Of a DNA stretch of 64,000 nucleotides, positions 46,780-59,640 are shown in pieces; position 1 is the first letter of the stretch; each line of letters begins with the position of its first letter. The position numbers were made by a program, and so were the translations under genes. Source of the stretch: Cucumis sativus. Lineage: Eukaryota; Streptophyta; Magnoliopsida; Cucurbitales; Cucurbitaceae. Location: contig NC_026657.2 in the NCBI RefSeq assembly GCF_000004075.3, positions 36,814,732-36,878,731 on the forward strand, in the 5' to 3' direction. Under the pieces are notes generated by a model. That model saw nothing but the letters and a program-made list of their open reading frames with translations. It made no database searches and was not told the DNA's origin.

Positions 46780-48582
46780 TTTCAGGTTGGACTGAAATTT
46801 GAATCTCTTTTCAACCGAGGAGTTATCGCCAGCATAATTGTGAGTGATTATTATGCAAATAATTTTCCTATTTTTGCAAATTATGGTTTTTGATTTTGGA
46901 AATTGATTATGATTTATGTTCATACCATCGATTTGGGTATTCAAGATTTCAAGAAACTGAACCACTCATTCTGCAATTGTTTACAACTGGAAAGAGACTC
47001 ACGCATTTATGCTTCTTGGTTTAGAATAATTGAATTTCAAGGAATGTGTGTTTAAGTGTTTTTTGTTTTTTGTTTGTTTGTTAAGAGATGTATGTGTAAG
47101 TGCGATTATAGACATAACGACTTACTTGTATCATTGGAGCTTATGGAAGGTAAATTGTTGTAATCTATTGATTTTAGTCATTTGGCAAAAGTTTTCAGTT
47201 ATTTGACAAGAAATCAAGTTTCTCTGACTTTTAGAAATGAGGAAATATGTTTTATGATTATTGGAATATTTAGAAATCAAGTTTCTGTCTTTTAGAAGGG
47301 TTTTACGGTTACTAGAAAAATAATTAAGTTGCAAAATAAGGTTTCTTTCAAGAGAGTATGATTTCCAATACGATTTGAGATTGATGAGAAAGTATGGTTT
47401 TATAATGCTTTAAGAATCATGATAATTTAAAATTTTCAGAATTGATGAGATTTATGTATTTGGAGTGAAAAGTGGTTTCGATCCACTAGATTGATGTACC
47501 TGGTGGTGATTACTTGTATGCCATGTGAATGTGTTTCTACAGTTTATACTAGTGTGCCTAGGCAGGGGAATGTTCCGTGGGCATTTACGGAAAGGTTTTG
47601 CTCTGCCATGTGTCTATGATAGGTTGAGAGTTTTACTTCATGCATAGCATGATAGATTGCTCTATTGTGCATGCTGAGACTATTCTAAGCCAGTATGATA
47701 GAGATTTGGGTATAGATTTGGTGATAGTTTTTGCCAGTTTACGTTTATGTTTTCAAGTGGTACACAACTCATTCATTTATGGTGGAGTTTTGAGTTTGAA
47801 ACAAAATATTTGAAAGTTGTTTCTTTTCAGGTGTGGTTTATTCGATTTTTAGAGGAAACTCTACTGAAATTTCAAGACTTTCATTTTGTAAAGTTTATTT
47901 TTAACAGTGTTTGCAATTAAAAGTTTCACAAGTCATTTGTTTTAAAAAATGTTAGTTTGAGATTGACAATGCGTTTCATGGTTTAGCTGGAATTTAATAT
48001 TGACATGCCACCCATGTTTTAAAAGGCTAAAGGCGGCCTTTGAGGCTTTTCCTCTCCAAGAGGCGAGGCCTAAGCCTCAAATAATTACTTAAATACATTT
48101 TACCAAACCTAAATTGGTATGATCAGTATTGCTAAACATGATAGCCATATAAAAGTGTAAAAGGAAAGTTCACACCCACAATTTTCACTTAGTGAAAAAA
48201 TTCTAAAAGGACATCTTCATCATCATTAATACTGCTATTATTAGTACAGGGTTGAATTATACCATATATGTTTGCTTTCAACATTTTTTAAGTTCACAAG
48301 AGTGAAAAGAGTCCTAGTTCAAATTGTCACAGCTCAAACCTTAATATTTTTGAAGAATTAGACAAATCACGATTATTTTTCTAATCACTAGGCAAGGCAT
48401 AGAGATTTGAACCTTAGTGCATTTTCTCAAAGGCGTAAGCCTCTTATGGTTCAAGAAAGGTGTAAGTCTTGAAGCTAACACTTGGAGCCTTGCGAACCTC
48501 AACGCGTAAGCCTCAATAGCTTTTTAAAACATTGCAAGCCACGCCCTAGGTAATGTAGGGTAATATGGGGTGTTGTGTTACA
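46780..48582 (+). mobile_element. Gypsy-type LTR fossil in the putative 5'UTR intron
   Basis: The stretch ends near 48582 with GTAGGGTAATATGGGGTGTTGTGTTACA, the style of ending common to plant gypsy LTRs (shown here in short). Upstream, around 47470-47720, are phrases common in such LTRs. There is no coding region. The left limit is uncertain. It is interrupted by the TIR element at 48014-48533. It looks old and solo. Confidence 0.4.
48014..48533. mobile_element. MITE-like element with TIRs, nested in the LTR
   Basis: ATGTTTTAAAAGGCT at the left end is nearly the inverse of AGCTTTTTAAAACATT at the right end. The ends are rich in GGCGAGGCCTAAGCCTC/GCGTAAGCCTC words that can pair. Length is about 520 bp with no coding sequence. 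The LTR words GCCACCC and GCCACGCCC flank it, but no clear target duplication was fixed. Superfamily undecided (Mutator-like is possible). Confidence 0.55.
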
Positions 48583-48985
48583 GGAGACGAGCTAGATTTT
48601 GATTCTGCACATTGACTTGTATAAGAATCTTGCTTGAGGTTATTTGTTTTTAAAATTTTTATTTTGATCTTCTAGTGCCATGTTCTCTAATTGATCAACA
48701 TCTGAGATCCATCACTGTTTGATTGTTGCATTTGACTTTTGATGTTGAAAATTTGCTTACCTTTCAGTTAAGCCTAATTATTTGGAATTTGCTGGCGATT
48801 TTTGGTGGTAATTCCTTTCTACTGCTTTGGAAGTCTTCCATCGGTAAATTACCAACGTTTTTGCTAGGAAGACTCTGGCTTCATCTTCCAGCAAGTTCAT
48901 ATCGAACTTTAGGCTATTCCTTTTTACAAGGAAGCAGAGAATTTATGTTAGTTGGAGTGTAACAGGTTCGTGATTGGCAGCTACA

Positions 48986-50589
48986 ATGTTTGGCCGACGG
49001 TCTACTTCTCATCACGAGGAAGAGAAAAATCCAGAACAGATCACATCGAAGGTATGAATCCAATTGAGTTGATTATAACAAAACGTATGTAGGCTTCTCT
49101 GTTAGTTTCCAGATCAAATAGTTATAAACTTTTAACTTGAATGAGTCCGATTGGATCTAAACCATCTTAAAGATTTTTCAGGATCATGATTCATGTGTTT
49201 TACAACAGGTTTTAAGATGATTGGTAATCATAGATAATAAAATTTTACGATTTTGCAGGTCAATGAGCTAAAGGCTAAGTTAGGACCCATAGTTGGGCGC
49301 AATGCGATATATTGCAGTGATGCATGTTTGAAAAGATATCTAGTGGCCAGGAATTGGAATGTAGACAAAGCAAAGAAAATGCTGGAAGAGACGTTCAAAT
49401 GGAGATCTATTTATAAGCCTGAAGAAATTCGTTGGGTAAGCTTGTAGTAGTTTCTTTTTTCTTTTTGTTTGAAAAGGGCTTTTTAAGTACAACATGGGTA
49501 GAGAGATTTGAACCCGAGATCTCTTGTCGTTGGGAAAAAATAGATGTCAGTTAAGCTAGACTCATGTTAGCACTTGTAGTAGTTTCATGAAGCTTGACAC
49601 TAATGAAACTCAAGGTGAAGTCATGAAGAGTTGAATAGTAATGAAACCCAAGGTGAAGTCATGAACAATTGAATAGTAGTAGTGATGGAGTTTTATGTTG
49701 GCTCTAAAACTAATCATTTAGTTGTCTTCATTTTAGCCTGAAATAGCATTTGAAAGTGAGACCGGAAAACTTTACCGAGCAAGTTTTCACGACCGAGAAG
49801 GAAGAACTGTTCTTATAATGAAGCCAGGAAAGCAGGTATTTTATTTGGGTAAATTTGCTAAAAATCTTATTATTTCCGGTTTTTGCTATTTTTCAGTTTG
49901 CTGTATCAGAAATTTCTATTTCCACGGCTTTCTCTAACAGTTAGAAGCCTAATATTTTTTCTTACTATTTTACAGAACACAACATCATTAGAGAATCAGA
50001 TTCGGCATTTGGTCTATCTTATGGAGAATGCTCTTCTTAACCTTCCTGAAGGTCAGGAGCAGATGTCATGGCTGATTGATTTTAATGGTTGGTCTCTTAG
50101 CACCAGTGTGCCAATCAAATCTGCACGGGAGACCGTTAACATCTTGCAGAACCACTATCCAGAGAGATTAGCCCTAGCGTTTCTATATAATCCCCCAAGG
50201 ATATTTGAAGCATTCTGGAAGGTATGGTATATACTTGCAATATCTCTTCCATCCTTATGGTAATAGCTACCAATAAAACAAGCACATTATGGTATTATTT
50301 TGTTTACTACTTGTAGGTAGTCAAGTACCTTTTAGATCCGAAGACATTTCAGAAAGTGAGATTTGTTTATCCTAAGAAGCAAGAGAGTGTGGAACTCATG
50401 AAGTCATATTTTGATGAGGAGAATCTTCCATCAGAGTTTGGAGGAAAAGCCCAACTGGAATATGTTCATGAGGAGTTCTCTACATTAATGATTCAAGATG
50501 ATATTAAATGTGCTGCCTTCTGGGAGCAGGGTGAAAAGCAACACCATATTGTCAATGGCTACTCAAGTGCAGTGGTGGCTCCAGAATGA
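48986..50589 (+). CDS. Sec14-like / CRAL-TRIO domain protein
   Basis: A small Sec14p-like phosphatidylinositol-transfer family protein, expected to carry or sense lipids at membranes. Five exons: 48986-49051, 49259-49435, 49737-49835, 49976-50221 and 50317-50589; all are multiples of three, total 286 residues. The start MFGRRSTSHHEEEKNPEQ is typical of this plant subgroup. The CRAL-TRIO N-terminal region (about 25-80) has DACLKRYLVARNWNVDKAKK. The lipid-binding domain (about 85-245) has SWLIDFNGWSLSTSVP, the ETVNILQNHYPERLALAFLY block, and PPRIFEAFW. The protein ends just after the domain with no Golgi or nodulin extension. Intron 2 carries a SINE-like piece and a 38-bp duplication. Confidence 0.93.
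49481..49580 (-). mobile_element. tRNA-derived SINE fragment in Sec14 intron 2
   Basis: On the minus strand it reads TAGCTTAACTGACAT (A-box-like) followed by GATCTCGGGTTCAAATCTCT (B-box-like). The arrangement and spacing match Pol III promoters of plant SINEs. The tail is not clear, so it is probably truncated. Confidence 0.5.
49601..49676. repeat. 38-bp tandem duplication in Sec14 intron 2
   Basis: Two copies start at 49601 and 49639, both TAATGAAAC-CAAGGTGAAG followed by TCATGAA-A-TTGAATAG, with only a few mismatches. Confidence 0.8.
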
Positions 50590-51067
50590 GTGTACTTTTT
50601 GGCAACATATCAGTTACAGGGATTGCCACTTGTATTTGCGGCTGACACCCTTAAAATGTGTTTCATTTATGAACTTTTCATGGTCTACAGAAGATATAGA
50701 GCAAAAAGGTTTGATGTAAGCCCTTAATTTCACTGATCTTGCGTAATTACACATGATGGAGAGATTCTGTTCTAATTGGTAATTGTAAGTTTGTAACTTT
50801 GGTTAGGAGACTTTGAATTATGCTGTAAAAGATTGGTCGATCCAATCGACTTATAGAGATCCAACTATCCAAAAAATAATCTTCATTTCTGTTACATCTC
50901 AAAAACAGATTATTCACAAGAAGCCAAGAGTGATCCAGTCATTTGATAAGGAAATGATATTAGCCGAGCTTCTATACACATGGTTTGAAATAAACATGCT
51001 AGGACACAATGTTATCTTCACAAGGTTTCACTGCTGTTAGAGATGCATATTATTGACAAACCATTTT

Positions 51068-51195
51068 TGCCTGGTAAGTACGCACGAGCAAGATCAAGGA
51101 CAAGTGGATCCATTGAAATATTGTAGGAGAAATCGTGTCACATAAGCTGCCTTTTCAGGGTTCGACTAGTTGCCTGGTAAGTACGCACGAGCAAG
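51068..51195. repeat. 25-bp direct repeat spanning the 3' end of the minus-strand gene
   Basis: A perfect 25-bp unit, starting TGCCTGGTAAGTACGCACGA, occurs at 51068-51092 and 51171-51195. The second copy lies in the coding end of the At1g01500-like gene, where on the minus strand it encodes LVRTYQA. The first lies beyond the stop codon. Confidence 0.95.
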
Positions 51196-52730
51196 CCAAC
51201 TCCCACACCAATTCCCAAGCAAATACCAAGTCCAATTCCTACTCCAACTCTCACACCTGAGTTGAACCAGGATAGTTCGCCATCTTCTCTCTCCATGTAG
51301 TCGGTTCCCCAGTACATGTTGCCATAGTCATCTTCATTTTCTTCTCCATAATTTCTGTACTTTGATACCTGCATAAAGATAGAGTAGAAGATGTTATAAA
51401 GAGCTGGCTTAAGCTGTCTAGGCAGAAGAGATATCAAAACATTGAGAGGACAACGGAAAAGAACAACCTAGTCTCCCTATTAGTTTTAGTTTGACAGTGA
51501 TTTGATTTGTATGGTAACATTGATCATGTACAATTATACGCTACATTTTGAGAGATGGCACGAAAGTATCAAGCAGATAGGATGCAAGACGAATGTACAA
51601 GTCAAAAGAGGAGGGTTCTCAGGAAACTCTAGGGAGAGTGGAGGGGACCCCAATTTAAACCATCCTCAATGTCTTAGGAGAGGGGGAGGCCATGTTTTGT
51701 CATATGGCCTGGTTCTGATTGATCATTATAGGAATCTTAAAAAGATGGGCGCACAACTAAAGGCCAAGGTAATGGTGATGGAATGTGTACCAACCATCCA
51801 GTATTTAGCACCTTGCTATACCCATACTTCTTTCATCGATTCATGTGTCCTGGATAAGATCCGTCCAAGCAACAAGACATTAACTTTTAGATCTCAAAAA
51901 AGTTGGTCGCAGTGCAGGAAACACATGTGGATGAACATATTTTGAGGCTACAATGGACTAGCAGAATTTTCTTGACGAATTAAGAGTAGAAAGAAGAAAG
52001 ATTCAGAAGCTATCAAGAAGCTTACTTGTGAATCATATACAGGATATGAATCTTCGTCGCATTCAGTAGTATCATGCTCTGGTATTGAATCCAACATCCG
52101 TTTATGACTGTGCTTCTTCCAAAAGTTGAGTTGCAGAGTTTTCGTTAAGACAATAGGGTTTCCAGAAAAGCTACCAGCAATGTATACCTCAATTGTTGGA
52201 CTAATCAACGCCTGTCCTGGAATGAGCTTTCCCTTAAAAAACGCAGCATCGGAAACAGCACCAGATTCACAGTTCATGCTCCATCTTTTCTTAGAATTGC
52301 TCTTTGATTTTCCAGTGCACCCCGTATGAGACAATTCCCCAGATAGAATTTGATAATTTCCATTGAAAACCTCAAACTTCAAACCCCTCTTTAACCTAAT
52401 GGTATGAGTGCTCACAAATGTTGCTTCTTCCGAGTTCTTGTTGACTCTGTCTCTCTTGAGAAGTGAAGAAAAGCCTTCAGAGTAATTGCTGCTTTTAACA
52501 CCATTAACATCCAAATGGGTATTTGGCATTAGAGGGAATTGATTCAAAGTGAGAAACTCGGGGGTCAAATCGTCCACTTGGAAGTTACTGAACCTAATGT
52601 AGAAGACTCTTAAATCAAACGAGGGTGATGACATTTGAATGTTAGATAATGAATAAGAAGAGTATCCGCAGTTTTGGAAATCATGACCAGATGCTTCTCC
52701 ATTTGCTTGAGTTTCATAATAATGTTCCAT
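51138..52730 (-). CDS. At1g01500-type protein (often labelled erythronate-4-phosphate dehydrogenase family)
   Basis: Two coding exons on the minus strand, 52730-52026 and 51368-51138, 311 residues. Residues from about 38 have SFDLRVFYIRFSNFQVDDLT and EFLTLNQFPLMP, then FVSTHTIRLKRGLKFEVFNG and SPTIEVYIAGSFSGNPIVLT, which suggest a C2-like or beta-sandwich fold. The C-terminus, about 272-300, is a glycine-patterned hydrophobic helix (GVRVGVGIGLGICLGIGVGV) followed by a basic tail, so tail-anchoring is likely. The dehydrogenase name used in databases is not supported by any dehydrogenase motif here. Convergent with the Sec14-like gene, about 550 bases apart. True function unknown. Confidence 0.88.
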
Positions 52731-53400
52731 GATTCATAGGAGAGGAGCTTGATTGTCTCAGCTACCTCTCAAGAACTGATTTAGTTTAAAGTGATCATTA
52801 ATGCATCATCTGAAAAGTTCTGCTGGTTGCAACTGGAAAACCAGTGAAATCTGTTAAAGTAATAAAAGAAAGTTAGAGCTGGAGAAATCTACTGCCGCCC
52901 ATAAATCTCGAGTTGAAAAAACGACATCAAAGATTTTTGTACAGATGACCTTTACATGGCGTCTTAAGGGCTAATAACCAGCCTCCCATAGATGTGAAGG
53001 CGCCCGTGAAAAAAATCTCTACAGAAAATCAAACGTACCTGGAAAACTTGGCGTCCACAAGCTGAATCTGAACTCTTCTGTCCATTGCTATCACACCCCA
53101 AACAATCCAATCTTTTACACAAAACGGCTTTTGTTCAAATCGCTGTCTATGCACAAGGCTGAAAATGCTTGATGGATCAAAGCTCGTGGCTCATAAAGCA
53201 CAAACATAAAGAGCTTGAAGGAGGAGGAGGTTCGTTTTCTAAGGAAACAATGGCCATTCATTCATAGGTACCTCTTCTTGTTATGATCTTTTTGAATCCC
53301 AAATAAGAAAGGACGGAGATTTGTCTTTGTTGGAAAAGTTAAAAAGGCTCTTGCTAATGGGCAGATTGGAAATATTGCAGGATTACATGACACGTATATT
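52731..53400 (-). other. Leader and promoter region of the At1g01500-type gene
   Basis: Balanced composition upstream of the start, with a possible acceptor and donor (around 52,850 and 53,036), suggests one or more non-coding 5' exons. No reading frame is supported. Confidence 0.35.
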
Positions 53401-54658
53401 TTAGCCATCAATTTTTGTTTTTGGAAAAATTTACCTTTTATTCTCCAAGTTTTGAACGATAGATATTTATAGTTACTTAGTTTTCAAAATATATAAAGTT
53501 TCCAGTTTCCAAAATCCATCTTTTTTAGATATTTATTTTTAAAAAATTAATTTAAAAGGTCTATCAAATAGTTATATAATTCTTTTAATCTTAAATAACT
53601 ACATAACCTTTTAAATTAGGAGAATAATTATTAAAAATTATATCCTCTTTTAAACTATTTTTTTAAGGACTAAATGTTAATATATTTTTTAACTAAAATT
53701 CAAATACCAAGTATGCTTATCCTTAAAAATCAAAACTTTTATTTGTTTAAAATCAACTTGACTTTGGTTTTAAAAGCTCTTACAATGTAGCAAACAAAAC
53801 TCAAAGACTCAATTAATGAAAACGGAATTTGTAGGATTAATTTTTTTAAAAAAAATTAAAATCATCATCCTTGAAATAATAGTAGTTATGAAGAGGGACC
53901 GATGCATAGATGAGGTTATCTAATTGACAATGGTTGGGAGTTTGCATTCACGAGGGGCGGTGTCCCTGAAAAGGACGCCCACAAGCACACTGCCCCACTC
54001 CAACCTTTACACAACCAAACATTTTTACCATACCTTTTTTCCTTCATTTCTTTTGCTTTAAACCTATCAAACATGATTGTGTCTAAATATTTGAAAATTT
54101 TCAATATTGGTGTTTTTTCTCTCTCTATATATATATTTCCTATTTTATCTATCAACTTTTTTAAAATACAAGCAGAAAAAATAAATGTAAACGCAATATT
54201 ATCGGTTACAACTAAATCTAATATTAGAGACATGCATTTTTCAAGTGCATTGTAATCTTGAGAATTGAAGATTTCTTAGCCTTGTTTATATATACGTGTT
54301 ATCAATAAATCTGATTATAATAACACGACACAAAATTATGAAATGATATACAATACATTAGTTCTTTTAGAGAATGATAGGTGAAAATAAAAAATAAAAA
54401 ATAAAAAATTTCCCCTTCTCCAACCCTCTTTACAAATTAAACTCAATCCCAACAATTTAAGGGGGAAAAAAATCAGTTTCCCAGTTAGTAGTAAATGATA
54501 CAAATTCAAATAGAAGAAAGGAAGAGGAACCAGAATGAGAATCTTTTGTTTGCAAATATTCTGCCTTCACCTTCTGCAATTTGTAATAAATGAGCTTGGA
54601 ACTTGTTTAATTTTTGAGACAGCTATTAGAACAAAAAGGTTTCACCTGGAAATTTGTT
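53401..54658. other. Intergenic spacer and 3' flank of the PMT28 gene
   Basis: A/T-rich, with a CT/TA run near 54117-54136 and a short (AAAAAT)n run near 54385-54410. No gene is seen. Confidence 0.5.
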
Positions 54659-57600
54659 TTAAGGCCGCCATATGGTCTTCTGCGCACATAGGATTCCCTC
54701 ATCTCCGTGAGAATAACTCATCTGAATCTTCCATTGTAGACTCTTGAGTATCTCTTCCAATGGATTCATAATTACCACCTTTTCACGTATAATTGCCCAA
54801 CCTCCAGGTCGTAATATACGATCCATCTCAACCACGATTGCTACAGGCTCCTTGCACCTACATTGTTGATTTGGCAATTTGGTGTTAACACAAGTGTTTT
54901 ATATATTTGAAGGTACAACAGTTGTTACTAGAAAGCATGGAACAAAAACAAAGATGTTGAACCTTCTCTTACCTGTTCTTCAGCCTTGAGAACAAATGAT
55001 CGGCATGCAGAAGGTCGTATGATCGTGGATAAGTACCAAAAGACTCACACCAGTCATGGTAGACACCAACCAGACCACGTTCGAAGATTATCGGAAGTGT
55101 ATCTGGTGCATGGACTGGGATCACATTCATTACCCAAACCTTCTGCTGAGAGACAGCAGCAGCAAACCTGGAAATGCATGCCAGAATTAACGAACATATT
55201 CTTTTCTAATCTCGTTCTCTCTGTTTTTAGTACAAAGAAAGAAGTGGGAAGAAGACTTAAATTCTTAATAAAGCATAAAATTGACGCTGCTAAATCTTTG
55301 ATTTACCAGTTAACTTATAAGTTCTATATCAAGCAAAATAGTATTGAAAGGTAAGTCTATCATATTAAGCAGTTTGATGATATCATACCCTCCATAAATG
55401 GCTTTCATGTCCATCACATTTCGAACACTTGGCCAGTCAATACCTATTCCAGTGAGATATGACTTCTCAACAATTGCTTTCCAGAGATTGGTATCTGCGA
55501 TTAACTTCTCTTTGTCATTGCTCAACCACTCAGGGAAAGTTTCAAGTCTCTTCGGCCATTCTTCAGGCCATTCTGCTCCACGCTGTTCAATAGAAGTTGG
55601 AACGGTGTGTAAGCAGGTTGTCATAGGCACGTACCTGTTAAACAGAAATTATCATGCCAAAATGAAAAGGTCCACGTATCACAGCAGAAAATGAAGATGG
55701 TACTCAAGTACGAGTAAATAACATCAACTTCGTATAAGTATAGACTACATCTTGAACATGGTAATTAGTTGTAGAATTTTAAGCAAATTGCAAAAACCAT
55801 CCCTCAAGTATAGTGGTAATTGCAGTAACACCCTTAAACTTCAGGATAAAAATTGAGCCCTCAAATTTAATGAGTTTTAAAATTGAATCCTCAAACTTAC
55901 CATAGAAATAAAAATTGGACCCACAATTACAAATGATAAAAATTAAGCTCTCAAATTTATACGATTGTTACAATTTCTATAGCTATGTAAGTTTGAGAGC
56001 TCAATTTAACACTTATATAATTGCAACTACCAATGTACCGCCATACTTCAAGGATAGTTTTTACAATTTTCTCCAGAATTTTTTCCTCGTGATTATTATC
56101 ATGTGCAGATTCGAATTTCAAAATGTGAGTTGGGCAATTTTGGAAAAGTAATCAAGATCATTGAAGTACATTGAAATTGCAATGTGGGTTGCTTTGCTTC
56201 AAATGTTTCTCGGTGCAATGGCCCTGATCCTTCTCTTGATTTATTACTCTTCTGATCTAGTTTTCTTGAATTATTTGAGATCAAATACAAACTTTTGGAC
56301 AAAAAAGTTTATGGCACCTAATAAGAATATCAAATCTTTCTAGGGCATGTTCATTGAAAAAGAATTACCAGGTAGCATCAGGGTTTTCGTTTTCCTTGCA
56401 GAGAGGTGGATTTTTCCTTCTCAACTCAAATATATCGTTTGATTCAGGTTTCTGATATATCTTAACACCCACTTCACTGACTTCGTCAGTTTTATGCGCC
56501 AGAATGTTCCAACAAATTGAAGCCGTCAATGAACTCATTGCTGAAAGAGAATTTACAAGCAAGCAATATATGAGAGCTGAAGAAGAAGAATGTTAAATAT
56601 CTACTACTCAACAAAAAAAGAGGTGCAAGCAAGAAGACTCGTTATTCGGTTAAGGCAACATTTCACAAATATACATCTCAGAATTGAACATCTACTGTAT
56701 GCCATTTTCTCCACAAATACTGACATTTGAATTATTAATAAATCTTCTAATCTTAGCACAGAAGTGCACGAAATCCTAATTTGAGAATTAGAAATGAATT
56801 GGAATAAATTCTAACGCAAATGAAGTAAAAACTTGGAAGAACATGTCAAACCTTCTTCTTCTTCAATGCTGTCATGTTTACTGGACAAGATGAAGTATCC
56901 GCCAGGCCTTAAAATTCTATTCATTTCTAGGAGAAGCTTCCCATCTAGAGAAAGAGAGAAAAAGAATAAGACCATTTATTAGATAAGGCCTTTACTTGTT
57001 TGTGAATAAAATTTCAAGAAGACAAGGTAAGGTGCTCAAACTTTTGGAATGCCAACTTCTACTGCATCCCCCACAATGAATGGCATCAAAAACACCACTA
57101 GGAAAAGCAAGTCTTCTATTCCCAAAAGGGCTAACCAGAGTTGGAAACCCTCGCTCAAGTGCAACTTGAGCCAAGTCCACAAGGTCATCCTTCAAGCCCA
57201 ATGACAATGTTATAACATTCTTTTCAAGAAGAGAAGCCCCTAAACTTGCATATGTGCACCCAATTTCAAGAACCACGTGAATGTTCTTGCCCCACTCAAT
57301 ATCGGGTACCATCTGCCAAATGTATTCAAATTTCAATCCATGAATAGAAACATAATTCCCTGGAGAAGTAGAGAAACCAAATCAAATGCACACCTTTACT
57401 TTTAAAGTGAAAGAAATCAACGAAGAAATTATACACTCATTCCAGAGTTATAAATGTGAGGTCTTCAATATACTGATGCAACGTGAGGTTTTCAATATTG
57501 TCTGAAAAAGAAAATGAATAAACGGAAAGTTTTGCTTTATGCTTCCAAAATACCAACATGATTTTGTTTCTTATTTCTCTGATTTTGTTGCAATCTGACT

Positions 57601-58964
57601 AAGCAAAGGAGAACAAAAGTACATTCCATCACATTATCATACAAGACAGTTAAGCTATGGAGAGATTGCATGCCTTTCACTTGATATCCACCCACAAATC
57701 AGTTAACAGTATTAGACATGAAAAAGCAGGACTTAATTGGGAAGGAGTTATATTGCCTTTTCCAAACCGATAGATCATGAAAATTAAAATAATGGACCAG
57801 CTTTTAAGCACGATGTCAAAAGCTAACCTCTTCAATGGACTCGAGATAGTGGATAACTCCACCGTTGAGTTCAGAATGATTCTGAGGAAATGTAAGGAAC
57901 TCTCCAACTTCCACCAACCAATCATGTTTCTTAATGAAAGCATCAAGTTTTGGGTGTGCCACATTCTTGTAAAGTATCTGCAAAATTTATTGCTTTTAGA
58001 AAGGACGTGATAATAATTCACGTATCCTCAAAAGTGATAATCTATAAACTAACAAATATATATCATTCACATATCCTCAAAAAATGATAATTTAAGACCT
58101 AACAAATGTATTCTTTGATACCTTTGAATTGCTCTCCGGCCAGTGCACCGGGGGCTTGTATCCACTGGGAGGAAGCGGCACAAGGCACAGTGGAGGTGCT
58201 CTAGGGCAACTCCTTTCCCTATGCCGATAGCCCTGTTGTCTTGCCACTCCAGATTCAATGTCAATACAAGGGATGTAATTGTATTTACTTCTTGCCCGGC
58301 ATAGTTTCCAACTATAATGAGCATTTGGATCAAACAATGGACCTTTTCTCTTGAATTTTTTCCCTGTATTTTTTGGCTCAATCCTATCCTCAGGTTCCTG
58401 ATCTGACTCACCCAGATCACCTTCTGTTTCAGCTTCATCATCTTTTAGCTCTCCTTCTTGACCATCAACCACTTCCTGTTCTTCCTCCTCATTTCCCTTT
58501 TCTGCATCTTCATCCTCAGATTCCTCTGATCCTTGACTCTCTTTTCTTGTAACCTCTGGTTTGTTTTCTTTATGTTTCTCGTTTTTCTCTTTCGCAGCTC
58601 CATGCTTTTTTTCAGATGCATGGTTATGGTTACTGGGAGACTTGGAATCTGAACCGTTAACCTTTTTCGTATCCCTTCCATCTAGATCAGATTTCACTTT
58701 ATCTTTCGTATCCCTGCTCAATTTGCCCTCATCTATCTTCTTCCTATTATCATTTTGAGTTCTAGGATGGCTTACTTTCGTGTTTCCTGTTACGGGTTCG
58801 CCAATATTGTCGAAACTTTCCCTCTGAATAGTCACGGACGTGGAAGGAGAAGCAAAAACAGACCAAACGACTATAAAGCTAAGGCCTAAAATAACCACTG
58901 CCGTCAACTTCGCGCAAAACCCATACGAGCGCTTAGCTTGGCGAGCTAGCCGAGCTATAGCCAT
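54659..58964 (-). CDS. PMT28: Probable methyltransferase PMT28 type
   Basis: A type II Golgi protein of the QUASIMODO-related DUF248/Methyltransf_29 family, presumed to methylate wall polysaccharides. Eight exons on the minus strand: 58964-58122, 57977-57828, 57312-57042, 56944-56852, 56540-56369, 55634-55389, 55167-54973 and 54857-54659; 722 residues, all phases close. A cytosolic start [20 protein letters not shown] is followed by one membrane span (about 20-38). A highly charged Lys/Glu/Asp stem (about 60-205) is followed by the catalytic region from [20 protein letters not shown]. It has SAM-site [10 protein letters not shown], then [30 protein letters not shown], and the second [10 protein letters not shown]; it ends CAQKTIWRP. 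Arabidopsis PMT28 is somewhat longer, mainly in the stem. Confidence 0.94.
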
Positions 58965-59640
58965 GCGGCACCCGATAGTTCTCGGAAAATCTTGAAGTTA
59001 CAAATATACTACGCGGATTGAAATCCGATTCCCAGACAGAACGCAGGGAAAATAAAGCATACGAACTAATAGAACAAGATTGCGAAAACAGAACTAAATT
59101 GGATCGCATAACATACAAAATCGAAGAAATATACAAAGATCTGATAATCTTACAACTGAAGTTTAAAAATGAAAAAAAAAAAAAAAAAAAAAACTACGAA
59201 TACTCAGCTCAGAAATCTGATGCTGGCGTCCGAATCAAAGTGGATGGATACTCGTCTACCTCTTAAATACGAAGCAGAATCAATATCTAGATTTAGAGAG
59301 GGAAAAAGTCCACCAAATAATGAGATTCAGATGGTGTAGTTGCAGTAGCAGGAATATCAGATCCTGGATTTTGAATAACAAAAAAGCTGTTGTTGAGTAC
59401 AATGAATTGTTCAAACCATCGGTCTCCTGATGGAATAGAATAATAAAATTCAAAATATTGAGTCAAATGGTTTAGCCGGAACGGAAAGGCTACTAGCTTC
59501 ACAACTTTGGAACAAGTTGCCTCAGGCAAGAGAGCGCAACGTCCGGGAATCGACGAAATACGCCGGCAGTGTGGTGAGTTGATGTTTTTCAATTTTCTAC
59601 TCAAGTCTTTTCTTTCTTTTTCTTTTTTTTTTTTCTTAGG
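58965..59640. other. Leader/promoter of PMT28 and spacer
   Basis: Balanced leader-like DNA lies upstream of the PMT28 start, with a 22-A run at about 59172-59193. A frame at 59293-59604 on the minus strand has no recognisable domain. Confidence 0.4.

Noticed and set aside
51502-51945. Plus-strand frame of 147 codons
   Set aside because: It lies in the intron of the minus-strand At1g01500-type gene and shows no domain.
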